DNA of 64,000 nucleotides from Phaeobacter sp. 22II1-1F12B (GTDB lineage Bacteria; Pseudomonadota; Alphaproteobacteria; Rhodobacterales; Rhodobacteraceae), in contig NZ_AQQP01000005.1 in assembly GCF_002210165.1 (NCBI RefSeq), forward strand, positions 186,001-250,000, in the 5' to 3' direction. Below the pieces are notes generated by a model. That model was not told the origin of the DNA. It was given only the letters and a program-made list of their open reading frames with translations, and did no database searches. Numbering within the stretch: position 1 is the stretch's first letter; each line of letters begins with the position of its first letter. Positions 53,446 through 62,358 of this stretch are shown here, piece after piece. The translations under genes and the position numbers were made by a program.

Positions 53446-54714
53446 TTACCCGGCCGAGGCCGAGTCTTTCTCGGTATCCGCGTGGATCATCAACGGTGCG
53501 GCATCAGAAGTAACAGCCTCTTCATTGACCACCACCTCGGTCACGCTGTCGAGCCCCGGAAGGTCGAACATGGTGTCGAGCAGGATGTCCTCGAGGATCG
53601 AGCGAAGCCCGCGCGCGCCGGTTTTGCGTTCGATGGCACGCTTGGCGATGGCGGTCAGCGCATCGTCGGTAAAGGTCAGCTCGGTATCTTCCAGTTCGAA
53701 CAGACGCTGGTACTGCTTGACCAGCGCGTTCTTGGGCTGGGTCAGGATGGTGACAAGTGCCTCTTCATCCAGATCCTCAAGCGTCGCGAGAACCGGCAGA
53801 CGGCCAACGAATTCCGGGATCAGGCCGAATTTCAGCAGATCTTCGGGTTCGAGATCCTTGAAAACTTCTCCCACGCCGCGGTCGTCATTGTCGCGCACAT
53901 CAGCACCAAAGCCCATCGCGCTCCCCTTGCCGCGCTGCGCGATGATCTTGTCCAGACCGGCAAACGCACCGCCACAGATGAACAGAATGTTCGTGGTGTC
54001 CACCTGCAGGAATTCCTGCTGCGGATGCTTGCGCCCGCCCTGCGGCGGAACGGAAGCCACGGTGCCTTCCATCAGCTTGAGCAATGCCTGCTGCACGCCC
54101 TCACCCGACACGTCGCGGGTGATCGAGGGGTTCTCGGACTTGCGCGTAATCTTGTCGACCTCGTCGATATAGACGATGCCGCGCTGCGCGCGTTCGACGT
54201 TATATTCGCTCGACTGAAGCAGCTTGAGAATGATGTTCTCAACATCCTCGCCCACGTAACCGGCTTCGGTTAGCGTGGTCGCATCGGCCATCGTGAACGG
54301 CACGTCCAGAATCCGCGCCAGCGTCTGCGCCAGCAGCGTCTTGCCGCAGCCCGTCGGGCCTATCAGCAGGATGTTGGACTTTGCCAGCTCGATGTCACTG
54401 CCCGCTTTCTGGGCATGGTTCAGACGCTTGTAGTGGTTGTGAACGGCCACGGAGAGGACCCGCTTGGCCGTCGCCTGACCGATCACGTAATCATCGAGCA
54501 CATCGCAGATGTCCTTCGGGGTCGGAACCCCGTCGGTGGACTTGAGCCCTGATGCCTTGGTTTCTTCGCGGATGATGTCCATGCAGAGTTCGACGCATTC
54601 ATCACAGATGAACACGGTCGGACCCGCAATCAGCTTGCGCACCTCGTGCTGGCTTTTGCCGCAAAAACTACAGTAAAGTGTGTTCTTGCTGTCGCCGCCT
54701 GAATTCGTTGCCAT
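53446..54714 (-). CDS. clpX: ATP-dependent Clp protease ATP-binding subunit ClpX
   Basis: A 422-residue AAA+ unfoldase of standard length. The zinc-binding domain has C15, C18, C37 and C40. Walker A is [18 protein letters not shown], Walker B is [10 protein letters not shown], and [10 protein letters not shown] is the pore loop. It feeds substrates, including CtrA in alphaproteobacteria, to ClpP. It lies 157 bases downstream of clpP on the same strand. Confidence 0.98.
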   Translation of the reverse strand: MATNSGGDSKNTLYCSFCGKSQHEVRKLIAGPTVFICDECVELCMDIIREETKASGLKSTDGVPTPKDICDVLDDYVIGQATAKRVLSVAVHNHYKRLNHAQKAGSDIELAKSNILLIGPTGCGKTLLAQTLARILDVPFTMADATTLTEAGYVGEDVENIILKLLQSSEYNVERAQRGIVYIDEVDKITRKSENPSITRDVSGEGVQQALLKLMEGTVASVPPQGGRKHPQQEFLQVDTTNILFICGGAFAGLDKIIAQRGKGSAMGFGADVRDNDDRGVGEVFKDLEPEDLLKFGLIPEFVGRLPVLATLEDLDEEALVTILTQPKNALVKQYQRLFELEDTELTFTDDALTAIAKRAIERKTGARGLRSILEDILLDTMFDLPGLDSVTEVVVNEEAVTSDAAPLMIHADTEKDSASAG

Positions 54715-54871
54715 ACTATACCTTTCGGCTTCGATAGATCATCGTCGCGCCCCGAGTTCGGGACAGGTCCACCCACTTCGCATCCAGCTTAGGACAGCCA
54801 ACCGGGCACCACAATCGCAAATTATGTCGCTCGTGGGCCGGTGTTTCCGAGTGCGTCAAAAAGCGACGATA

Positions 54872-55501
54872 TTAACTTTTGGCCTCTGCGGCCTCTTCCC
54901 GGCTCTCCACGATCTCGTCGATATGGCCCCATTCCTTGGCTTCTTCTGGGGACATGAAATTATCGCGGTCGAGCGCCTTTTCCACTGCTTTCTTGGTCTG
55001 ACCCGTATGCTTGACGTAGATGTCGTACAACCGGTCCTTTAGTTTCTGTGTCTCGGCGGCGTGGATCATGATATCCGACGCCTGGCCCTGATATCCGCCC
55101 GATGGCTGGTGCACCATGATACGGCTGTTGGGCAGCGAGAACCGCATGCCCGGCGCACCGCCGGCAAGAAGAACCGACCCCATCGAGGCGGCCTGACCGA
55201 TGCAAAGGGTTGAAACCTTTGGCTTAATGTACTGCATCGTATCATAAATCGACAGGCCCGACGTCACCACACCGCCCGGTGAGTTAATGTACAGGCTGAT
55301 TTCCTTCGACGGGTTCTCTGCCTCGAGGTGCAGCAGCTGCGCGACGATCAGGTGGCTCATCCCGTCGTGAATAGGGCCATTGATAAAGATGATCCGCTCC
55401 TTCAGCAGGCGCGAAAAAATATCATAGGCACGTTCGCCACGGCTGGTCTGCTCAACCACCATCGGGACGAGGTTCATGTAGGTGTCAACGGGATCGAACA
55501 T
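54872..55501 (-). CDS. clpP: ATP-dependent Clp protease proteolytic subunit ClpP
   Basis: A 209-residue serine protease of usual length with catalytic S106 (GQAASMGS), H131 (MVHQPSGG) and D180 (LDRDNF). It forms the tetradecameric barrel used by ClpX and ClpA. The C-terminal tail ends EEAAEAKS. It is followed by clpX on the same strand; the soxB stop lies 253 bases upstream. Confidence 0.98.
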   Translation of the reverse strand: MFDPVDTYMNLVPMVVEQTSRGERAYDIFSRLLKERIIFINGPIHDGMSHLIVAQLLHLEAENPSKEISLYINSPGGVVTSGLSIYDTMQYIKPKVSTLCIGQAASMGSVLLAGGAPGMRFSLPNSRIMVHQPSGGYQGQASDIMIHAAETQKLKDRLYDIYVKHTGQTKKAVEKALDRDNFMSPEEAKEWGHIDEIVESREEAAEAKS

Positions 55502-55716
55502 TTCGGTCTGCCTCTATTTATGGATCAAGCGGGAGGATACCCGACGAAGCGTCACACGAGTCTTATGCTCGCCCCGAGGGGCCTGCAAGGGGGCGCGCGC
55601 TTTCTGTTCTCCTGCGTTCGGATGAACGCATAGCTGTATGACTGCATGGTTAATTAGGTTCACGCAGAGGACACAATTATATTACTTACGCGATATTGTG
55701 CCGTCCGGACCGCCGC

Positions 55717-55749
55717 AAGCCGGGCCGATTGCGCAGAATCGCCCGGCTT
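55717..55749 (-). terminator. strong hairpin just after the soxB stop
   Basis: AAGCCGGGC plus GATT pairs with AATCGGCCCGGCTT with one bulged base (about 13 bp, six-base loop), starting six bases past the soxB stop. There is no T-run, so it may end the Sox operon with help from Rho or simply protect the 3' end. The rest of the 253-base gap to clpP holds the clpP promoter region and is A+T rich around 55650-55700. Confidence 0.55.
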
Positions 55750-55754
55750 CAGGT

Positions 55755-57452
55755 CTAGCCGCCCGTGACTTTCACATTGTCCCTGTCAGCGACGTGAACC
55801 GTGCCCTGCCCGGCGATATGGTTTTCGACCACATTCCAGATCGGCGGTCCTTCGGTGCCTTCGTTCACGCTGGCCCATCCGGCAACCACATAGGATTTCT
55901 CCGGGTCGATCGCCTCGCCGGTGCTCAGCAGGGTCAGGTCGGAGATCCGCTCCCCCTGTGGCTTGGAGATATCGATGGCATATGACAGACCTCCGGTCCG
56001 CACCATGTCACCACCCTGCTGGTAATAGGGATCGGGGTTAAAAATGTTATCCGCCACATCCTCCAGCACGACCTTAAGGAATTCGCCAGTCATCTCGCTG
56101 CGATAGGCCTCGGGGTAACTCATCGAGGTGACGTTCCAGATATCCTCTCGCGTGATATCCTGACCGGGGATCAGGCTCGGCCCCCAGCGCACCCCGGGGC
56201 TCAGCGCGATCTGGGCGTCCCGCTCGGACAAAAGCGCGTCGCAGATCAGATCGTCCCACGAGCCGTTGAAGTTGCCCCGCCGGTAAAGCAGCGTATCTGT
56301 CTGCCCGATCACTTCGCGCAACTCCGGTTCAAAAGGCGCGCGCTGCTCATCGATTAGCGTCGCCATCTCCGGATCGGGCGTGATGACGTCGGAAAAAACC
56401 GGGACCAGCTTGTGCTGGAAACCCATCATCTGGCCGTCCCGCACGTCGAGATCGACGCGGCTCACGAATTTCCCGTTTGAACCGGAAGCGATCAGGATGG
56501 TTTCGCCCACCAGTACCGGTTCAGGCAGCGCATCGTGGGTATGGCCGGTCAGGATCACGTCGATCCCCTTCACGATCCCCGCCATTTTCTTGTCCACGTC
56601 AAAGCCGTTGTGCGACAGGCAAACCACAAGCCCCGCCCCCTGCGCCCGCACCTCGTCGACGATTTCCTGCATATGTTCGTCACGGATGCCAAACGAATAC
56701 TCGGGGAACATCCAGCCCGGGTTGGCAATCGGCGTATAGGGAAAGGCTTGCCCGATCACCGCGATCTTGACGCCGCCGCGCTCAAAAAATTCGTACGGTT
56801 TGAACAACTCGGCCGGTTCGTCCCATTCCGCGTCGAAAATATTCTGCCCCAGCGCCGCGAAAGGCAGACCGCTGACCAGTTCCTGAATGCGGTCGCTACC
56901 CAGCGTAAACTCCCAGTGAAAGGTCATCGCGTCAGGCCGCAGGGCGTTCATCACGTTGACCATGTCCTGCCCCGCCGTGTGATGACAGGTATAGGACCCA
57001 TGCCAGGTATCGCCCCCGTCCAACAGGAGGGCTTCTGGCCGGTCGGCACGGATGCTGTTGATCACACTCGCCACCCGGTCAAGCCCGCCCATGCGGCCAT
57101 AGCCCTTGGCCAGCGCGGCAAAGTCATCATAGGTCAGTGCGTAGTTCGACGGGCTGCCATCCTCGATCCCGTAAAGCGCGCGGAAATCGGCCCCTGTCAC
57201 GTGCGGCACCTCGCCCCGGTTCGGGCCGACGCCGATATTCACCTCGGGTTCGCGGAAATAGATCGGTTTCAGCTGGGCATGGATATCGGTCACATGGATC
57301 AGCGTGACATTGCCGAAGCTGTCGAATTCAAGCAATTGATCCTGCGTCAGCGCCTGCTGCGCGGCCAGCCGCGACCAGTTGCCAAAGCCCGAGCCGCCAA
57401 TCAGCGCCGAAGCCGCCATCGACGCCTGAAGGAAATCTCGCCGTGAAATCAT
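55755..57452 (-). CDS. soxB: thiosulfohydrolase SoxB
   Basis: A 565-residue periplasmic enzyme with a Tat signal (SRRDFLQASMAASALIGG) that releases sulfate from the cysteine-S-sulfonate on SoxY. The dimanganese metallophosphoesterase motifs are HVTDIHAQLKP (about 54-64), LLLDGGDTWHGS (about 143-154), VCLSHNGFDVDK and VILTGHTHDALPEP. Length is normal. It is the last gene of soxVWXYZAB. In many relatives soxC and soxD follow here; in this genome the next gene is clpP. Confidence 0.96.
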   Translation of the reverse strand: MISRRDFLQASMAASALIGGSGFGNWSRLAAQQALTQDQLLEFDSFGNVTLIHVTDIHAQLKPIYFREPEVNIGVGPNRGEVPHVTGADFRALYGIEDGSPSNYALTYDDFAALAKGYGRMGGLDRVASVINSIRADRPEALLLDGGDTWHGSYTCHHTAGQDMVNVMNALRPDAMTFHWEFTLGSDRIQELVSGLPFAALGQNIFDAEWDEPAELFKPYEFFERGGVKIAVIGQAFPYTPIANPGWMFPEYSFGIRDEHMQEIVDEVRAQGAGLVVCLSHNGFDVDKKMAGIVKGIDVILTGHTHDALPEPVLVGETILIASGSNGKFVSRVDLDVRDGQMMGFQHKLVPVFSDVITPDPEMATLIDEQRAPFEPELREVIGQTDTLLYRRGNFNGSWDDLICDALLSERDAQIALSPGVRWGPSLIPGQDITREDIWNVTSMSYPEAYRSEMTGEFLKVVLEDVADNIFNPDPYYQQGGDMVRTGGLSYAIDISKPQGERISDLTLLSTGEAIDPEKSYVVAGWASVNEGTEGPPIWNVVENHIAGQGTVHVADRDNVKVTGG

Positions 57453-57477
57453 AAGGGTACTCCCGTCGCGCCCGCTG

Positions 57478-57498
57478 GGGGCGGCACAAAACCGCCCC
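57478..57498 (-). other. intercistronic hairpin between soxA and soxB
   Basis: A perfect 7-bp stem, GGGGCGG (57478-57484) with CCGCCCC (57492-57498) and a 7-base loop, lies in the 69-base gap. The absence of a following T-run argues against full termination; it may stabilise the upstream soxXYZA message or lower soxB expression. Confidence 0.4.
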
Positions 57499-57521
57499 GC
57501 CGCGTCACGACGGGGACGTGA

Positions 57522-58376
57522 TCAGTTACGCACCGAAGGCGCTTCGACCGACAGACCGTTACCGCGGCTTGCCACGTAAAGCTCAAGCGCGATGAACTCT
57601 TCACTGCCGGGATTGAAGGTCTCGGCCCGTGTGTCGCGCACACAACCCTTGAACCGTGCATGGGCCGTGTTCAGCTTGGTATTCTTGAGCCTATACACCG
57701 GGAAACCGTTGACCTGCCCCTGGCTCAGATGGTCGGCACGGATCATGTTGCCATAGTTGTTTTCGTGGCAATTCGCGCAACTCAGTTCAAGCTGGCCAAA
57801 GCGCGTGTAGTACAGTTCTTTCCCCTTGGCCCACATGGACTGGGCCGGACCGTCGATGGCCACATCAACCGGCATCCCGCGCGACGGCACGCTGATCAGC
57901 GCCTCCATCGCGGCCATCGTGCCGCTGGTATAGCCCCAGGGTTCGGCGCCCATCTGCTCGGTCCGGCAGGCATTGATCTGCGTGACCAGCGTGCGCACTT
58001 CGCCCGCTTCCTCGTTCCACTTGGGGTAGACCGCCCGCACGCCCTTCATCGATTCCATCACGTCGCCATGACAGGCAGAGCAGGATTTTTCTGCCGAGCC
58101 TTCGACCTTTTCCCAAGCGTCCATCGCCTGATCGACAAAGACAAAGGCTGGGTTGTCGAAATCATCCATCTGCAACGCCTGGGTTTCATCGGTGCGGAAT
58201 GTCCACCCCGAGTAGATCGTGTCCAGGGCCTCCAAATGCGACGGCGCCGCGGTCTCGGTGACCATCTCGATCTCGCCATTGACGACCAGCTTGGCGTCTT
58301 CATCCGCCATGGCAGGTGCGCCAAACGCGATAAGGAAAGACGATGCAATCACCGTCAGTGGATAAATATTCTTCAT
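57522..58376 (-). CDS. soxA: SoxA, dihaem c-type cytochrome of the SoxAX complex
   Basis: A 284-residue protein with a signal peptide (1-24, ends AMA-D). It has two CxxCH haem sites, C99-C102-H103 and C200-C203-H204, and C245 in FKGCVRDTR, which fits the active-site cysteine ligand of SoxA. SoxAX forms the link between thiosulfate and the SoxY cysteine. It lies 30 bases downstream of soxZ. Confidence 0.95.
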   Translation of the reverse strand: MKNIYPLTVIASSFLIAFGAPAMADEDAKLVVNGEIEMVTETAAPSHLEALDTIYSGWTFRTDETQALQMDDFDNPAFVFVDQAMDAWEKVEGSAEKSCSACHGDVMESMKGVRAVYPKWNEEAGEVRTLVTQINACRTEQMGAEPWGYTSGTMAAMEALISVPSRGMPVDVAIDGPAQSMWAKGKELYYTRFGQLELSCANCHENNYGNMIRADHLSQGQVNGFPVYRLKNTKLNTAHARFKGCVRDTRAETFNPGSEEFIALELYVASRGNGLSVEAPSVRN

Positions 58377-58406
58377 CTTGCCCTCCCGCCGGACCGGTGA
58401 ACCGGA

Positions 58407-58736
58407 TCAGCCAATAGTGACGGATTTCTTCTCTTCATAGACCGAGCCGTCGTCATCGTACCATGTGAACACGAACTCGCCCGCTTCGGGTACGGTCGCC
58501 TCGAACTGGAAATACGGGTTGGTCGAAATCGCCGGTTCCATCGTCACGTCGATCACCGTCTCGCCGTTAAAGGTGCAGGTGAAACGGTTGATGATTGAAC
58601 GCGGAATGGTGTTGCCGTCATCGTCCTTGCGCTGACCGCTTTCCATCTTGTGGCTGATCAGGGTCTTGATCTCGATGACCTCGCCCGCCGAAACGCTCGA
58701 GGGAACCTTGACGCGGGGTTTTACACCGGATGCCAT
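58407..58736 (-). CDS. soxZ: SoxZ, thiosulfate carrier partner
   Basis: A 109-residue immunoglobulin-like protein without a signal peptide: KPRVKVPSSVSAGEVIEIKT, LISHKMESGQRKDDDGN, and FTWYDDDGSVYEEKKSVTIG at the end. It forms the SoxYZ carrier; SoxY carries it through the Tat route. Confidence 0.95.
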   Translation of the reverse strand: MASGVKPRVKVPSSVSAGEVIEIKTLISHKMESGQRKDDDGNTIPRSIINRFTCTFNGETVIDVTMEPAISTNPYFQFEATVPEAGEFVFTWYDDDGSVYEEKKSVTIG

Positions 58737-58766
58737 GATTTTATCCTTTCGATTGGGGTGCGCGGA

Positions 58767-59186
58767 TCAACCGCCGCAGCCGCCGATTGTAACTTTGATC
58801 AGCTTGGTCGACTGGGCAAAGCTGCCGTCTTCCAGCTTGGCCACGGCCACGACATTCTGCGTTTCTGCCAGACGGATACGGGTCGAGGCCGCACGGCTCC
58901 CGGCCAGAGGGCCAAACGCAAACGCCGCGACGGGCGGTGTCGGGTTGCCGGTGGCATATACCCGGATTTCGCTGGCACCCGGGGCCGAAACCTCGATCGG
59001 CACGGTATTGCCGTTTTCGGCGATCTCGGGCGCGGTCAGCGTGACCCCGTCCTGCGCCAGATCGGCGCCGCCGGTAAATTCGGCGATCATTTCATCGGCC
59101 GTCGCGGCAAAGCCCCGCAGCGGCAGCATGCTCAGAGCGGCGGCCCCTGCCCCGAGGGCGAGCGTTTCGCGTCTTGAGAATTCCAT
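58767..59186 (-). CDS. soxY: SoxY, sulfur-carrying subunit
   Basis: A 139-residue protein with a Tat signal (SRRETLALGAGAAALSML) and the C-terminal swinging-arm motif GGCGG, whose cysteine holds the sulfur intermediates. ATG 59186 is chosen for the signal peptide; an in-frame ATG at 59237 would only add a charged leader. Confidence 0.95.
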   Translation of the reverse strand: MEFSRRETLALGAGAAALSMLPLRGFAATADEMIAEFTGGADLAQDGVTLTAPEIAENGNTVPIEVSAPGASEIRVYATGNPTPPVAAFAFGPLAGSRAASTRIRLAETQNVVAVAKLEDGSFAQSTKLIKVTIGGCGG

Positions 59187-59229
59187 AGTGTGACTCCTTG
59201 CAAACAGGTGACCGGCGCTGACGCGCGGT

Positions 59230-59709
59230 CTACTCATCCTTCATCGTCATGAGAAAGGCGACGACATCCTCGATCTCTTCCGCGCTCAGCATCGGCGGAA
59301 GCGGTTCCGATCCGGCCTTGCCGGTAAACTCATCCCCGGGCCGGATGTAGCCTGAGGTCTTGTAGAACGACGGCATCATCGATTCGTAGAACATTTCCTT
59401 GGCGTTGGCGACGATCCCGCGCAACTGCGCCTCGCTCCAGCGGCTGCCAGCCCCGTCAAGCGACGGGCCGACCGTGCCCTGAAACGGCAGGTCAGCAAGC
59501 GCAGAGACCTCGTGGCAAGCGATGCAATTGCCTGCACCCTTGTTCATGATATCCGGCCCGTTGGCGGGATTACCCGGCGCACCGGTCAGGGACTGTTCGA
59601 CGGCCCCGTCCTCATAAACCACGTCGGCGGGGGCCACGACGCCATCGGCGGTGGCCATCGTTGCAATCAGGCCAAATGCCGCTGCGGCGGCCAGGTTCAG
59701 CGTTTTCAT
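59230..59709 (-). CDS. soxX: SoxX, monohaem c-type cytochrome
   Basis: A 159-residue protein with a signal peptide (1-21, ends TADG region) and one haem site C62-C65-H66 (NCIACHEVS). The methionine ligand is probably in ESMMPSFYK (about 109-117). It forms SoxAX with SoxA. ATG 59709 starts the signal peptide; an in-frame ATG at 59760 is less suitable. Confidence 0.94.
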   Translation of the reverse strand: MKTLNLAAAAAFGLIATMATADGVVAPADVVYEDGAVEQSLTGAPGNPANGPDIMNKGAGNCIACHEVSALADLPFQGTVGPSLDGAGSRWSEAQLRGIVANAKEMFYESMMPSFYKTSGYIRPGDEFTGKAGSEPLPPMLSAEEIEDVVAFLMTMKDE

Positions 59710-59763
59710 AATTGTCCCCTCAGTCGCGTCTGGATCTGGTCGTTCTGCCCTGTGATCCATATC

Positions 59764-60342
59764 TCAATCCGTGCGTCCATTATCGCGCTCTTGGATGCGG
59801 CGCGCGTGGTAGCGCTGGAAATCTTCTTCACCGTCAAGCTCATAGCGTTTTTCGTTCACCCAAGTAAACATGTCGATCGTGGTGCCGGGCCCAAAGGCAC
59901 CGGGCATGACCGCGACCGCCGCCTGAGCCGCTGTCTCGTCTTCGGGCACCTCTTCGGGCATGAACATAATGGTTGGTGTGAACATTACGTTCCACCGCCG
60001 GGCCGCGTCTTTTTCGCTCAGCGCCTTACCATCGAAATCCGTGACTTCCGTGTCGCCATGCAGGTTCAGCTGCACCACGAAGTAGTTCTCGCGGATATAG
60101 CTGTCGATCTCGGGCCTCGGGAAAACCTCGGTATGCATCTTGGTGCAATAGATGCAGCCGCGCTGTTCAAAGAAAAGCACCAGCCGCTTGCCCTCTTCGT
60201 TGGCCTCGGCCAGATCCTCGCGCAGGTCCTTGAAGGTGTCGCGCATCCAGTCGGTCTTGTGCAGACCGTCATCGCCCACCTCGACCGCATGGGCCGGTGA
60301 AATCAGCAAAAGGGCAAGAGTGGCTGCAAGCAGATGTTTCAT
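59764..60342 (-). CDS. soxW: SoxW, periplasmic thioredoxin-like protein
   Basis: A 192-residue protein with a signal peptide (1-19, ends AHA-V) and a thioredoxin fold with redox motif CIYC (QRGCIYCTKMH, about 62-72) and the cis-proline segment FTPTIMF. It takes electrons from SoxV to keep periplasmic Sox components reduced. It lies 21 bases after soxV. Confidence 0.9.
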   Translation of the reverse strand: MKHLLAATLALLLISPAHAVEVGDDGLHKTDWMRDTFKDLREDLAEANEEGKRLVLFFEQRGCIYCTKMHTEVFPRPEIDSYIRENYFVVQLNLHGDTEVTDFDGKALSEKDAARRWNVMFTPTIMFMPEEVPEDETAAQAAVAVMPGAFGPGTTIDMFTWVNEKRYELDGEEDFQRYHARRIQERDNGRTD

Positions 60343-60363
60343 GTGGCTCCTCCTTCGCTGGGC

Positions 60364-61101
60364 CTATCCTATGCTGAGAAAGCCCGGAAACCAACGGATC
60401 ATTGCATCGGCGATCACGTTTACGCTGCCCGTCGCGATCAGCACGGCAAAGACGATCAGCATCACGCCCATGCCTTTTTCGACCCAGGCAAAGGCCGCGC
60501 GATGGCGTTGCACCCAGGCAAGAAAGGGTTTCGCAAATAGGGCCGCCACCACGAAAGGTGCTGTCATTCCAAGGCCATAAACCAAAAGCAGCAATCCGCC
60601 GCGCCAGATGTCGCCCATGCCGCTGGCGATCATCAGAATCGAGGCCAGCGCAGGGCCGACGCAGGGCGTCCAGCCAAATCCGAATGCCAGCCCCATCAGG
60701 TATGCGCCGATCACCGTACTGGGTTCGGCGCTGCTCTCCAGCCGGGCCTCGCGGTAAAGAAGCGGCACGCGGATCACCCCGAGGAAGTGCAGGCCAAAGA
60801 CCAAAAGGATCGCGGCAGCCACGTAGGAAAGTGGCGTAAGGTACTGGCCGAAAAGCGATCCCAGCGCTGTCGCGCCCATGCCCAAGAGCACGAAAACAGT
60901 TGTCACGCCCAGCGCGAACAGCACCGAGGACAGCAAAAGACGACGCTGCGCACCGGGCGCGATCTCTCCGTCGCCGCGCAGTTCGGCCATCGACAACCCG
61001 CCCATGTAGGACAGGTAGAACGGCACCATCGGCAGGACACAGGGCGTGAAAAAGCTGAGCAGACCCGCGAAAAGCGCGCCGAAATAGGATATGTCCAGCA
61101 T
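60364..61101 (-). CDS. soxV: SoxV, CcdA-type membrane thiol-electron carrier
   Basis: A 245-residue membrane protein with six hydrophobic segments and the two CcdA cysteines, in FFTPCVLPMVPF (about 18-29) and FGWTPCVGPALA (about 148-159). It moves electrons from cytoplasmic thioredoxin to SoxW. It is first in the minus-strand sox operon and divergent from soxS. ATG 61101 is supported by homology. Confidence 0.92.
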   Translation of the reverse strand: MLDISYFGALFAGLLSFFTPCVLPMVPFYLSYMGGLSMAELRGDGEIAPGAQRRLLLSSVLFALGVTTVFVLLGMGATALGSLFGQYLTPLSYVAAAILLVFGLHFLGVIRVPLLYREARLESSAEPSTVIGAYLMGLAFGFGWTPCVGPALASILMIASGMGDIWRGGLLLLVYGLGMTAPFVVAALFAKPFLAWVQRHRAAFAWVEKGMGVMLIVFAVLIATGSVNVIADAMIRWFPGFLSIG

Positions 61102-61208
61102 TGCCCGTCTCCCCTGCCCGGCACCGCAGGCAGCTTGAATTCGTGAGCCTCCGGAAATATGGTTACCTGTCCGTCGACGCAAGCATCATCGGCGGGATGG
61201 AGGCCTTG
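61102..61208. promoter_or_regulatory. divergent soxV/soxS promoter region
   Basis: These 107 bases separate the two sox transcripts. SoxR, the usual ArsR-type repressor of this region, is not encoded in the window, and I see no clear inverted repeat of the kind it binds. Function is inferred from position. Confidence 0.45.
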
Positions 61209-61583
61209 ATGCATGCACGGATAACCCGCTTCGGGATCGCGATTGCCGCCCTCCTGACCTTTCCCTTTGCCGCCATCGCGGCCGAGCTTGTCATGGTCGA
61301 GGAAAAAGGCTGTATCTGGTGCGCGCGCTGGAACGCCGAAATCGCGCCCGCCTATCCCAAAACTGCCGAGGGCCGCTTTGCGCCGCTGCGCCGCGTGGAC
61401 ATTCATGACATGCCGGAAGATCTGGAAACCGACCGTCGTGTCGCGTTCACGCCGACCTTTTTGCTGATTGAAGACGGCAAGGAACTTGACCGTATCGAAG
61501 GCTATCCGGGCGCCGATTTCTTCTGGCCGATGCTGACAAAGATTCTGACACAGAACACTGATTTTACGGGGGGAAAATCATGA
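61209..61583 (+). CDS. soxS: SoxS, periplasmic thioredoxin-fold protein
   Basis: A 124-residue protein with a signal peptide (1-24, ends AIA-A) and motif CIWC (EKGCIWCARWN, about 33-43), with cis-proline VAFTPTFLL. SoxS reactivates the SoxY carrier in Paracoccus. ATG 61209 with ATGGAGG upstream is preferred; an earlier ATG at 61197 is in frame. It overlaps the next gene by four bases (ATGA). Confidence 0.88.
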   Translation: MHARITRFGIAIAALLTFPFAAIAAELVMVEEKGCIWCARWNAEIAPAYPKTAEGRFAPLRRVDIHDMPEDLETDRRVAFTPTFLLIEDGKELDRIEGYPGADFFWPMLTKILTQNTDFTGGKS

Positions 61584-62080
61584 AAACGCTTATCGCGGCG
61601 ACGCTGTTCGCCTTTTGCCAAGTCCCGTTTGCGGTGGCCGACGACAGCCCTTTCGTGAGCGAGGAAGTGCTGAAGCCCGAGCTTGCCCTCGAGATGGCCG
61701 AGGCGGCCATGACCACCTGCCGCGATCAGGGATATCAGGTGGGTGTGACCGTCGTGGACCGCTCGGGCATTCCGCAGGTCTTCCTGCGTGACCGCTTTGC
61801 CGGTCTTCATGTTTACGAAACCTCCCGCCGCAAGGCCTGGACCGCTGTCAGCTTTCGCACATCGACCTCCGAGCTTGCGGTGGCGACCGAGCCGGGCAAA
61901 CCATCGGCCGGGATACGTCAGTTGAGCGAGGCCCTGCCGCTGGGTGGCGGGCTGGTGGTTTACCAAGGTAATGGCAGCATCGTCGGCGGCATCGGTGTAT
62001 CGGGCGCGCCGGGCCCCGATCTTGACGATGTCTGTGCCCAAGCCGGGATTGATGCGATTGCCGATCGGATCGCTTTCTGA
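61580..62080 (+). CDS. HbpS/GlcG-like (DUF336) exported protein
   Basis: A 166-residue protein with a signal peptide (1-20, ends AVA-D) and a DUF336 fold: LALEMAEAAMTTCRDQGYQVGVTVVDRSG (about 35-63, split), RKAWTAVSFRTST, and VVYQGNGSIVGGIGVSGAPG. The family includes the haem-binding HbpS and GlcG. It is coupled to soxS, so a role in the Sox periplasmic redox system is possible, but not shown. Confidence 0.82.
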   Translation: MKTLIAATLFAFCQVPFAVADDSPFVSEEVLKPELALEMAEAAMTTCRDQGYQVGVTVVDRSGIPQVFLRDRFAGLHVYETSRRKAWTAVSFRTSTSELAVATEPGKPSAGIRQLSEALPLGGGLVVYQGNGSIVGGIGVSGAPGPDLDDVCAQAGIDAIADRIAF

Positions 62081-62136
62081 CGCGTCCATCGGTGGCCTAA
62101 TACCCCCAAAACCCCTGAAAATGCGATGCACAAGCC

Positions 62137-62178
62137 GTACACCCCCTGTACACCCCCTGTATGACATCCGTCAGACAT
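62137..62178 (+). repeat. 11-base tandem repeat and weak Pho-box-like site upstream of phoX
   Basis: GTACACCCCCT occurs twice in tandem at 62137-62147 and 62148-62158, followed by GTA. Directly after, ATGACAT-CCGT-CAGACAT (62161-62178) resembles a degenerate Pho box (reverse orientation) spaced by four bases. The phosphatase start is 181 bases downstream. The rest of the 278-base gap (62081-62358) shows no gene. Confidence 0.35.
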
Positions 62179-62358
62179 TCCGGCTGAATACAGGCCAAGC
62201 AACGCGGGAATGCCCTCTGGGCCTGCGTCACATTTCCGCCTGTCGGGGAGAGAAAACAGAAGCCATCATCACGGCGTTACAGACTGACGCACAGAATATT
62301 CCGGGGATTCTCTGCCCGAGCTGGGAGTCCGATCGCAGCCAAGTGATGGAGCCAGCGC

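Noticed and set aside
52993-54273. 426-codon plus-strand open frame opposite clpX
   Set aside because: Shadow of a highly conserved gene.
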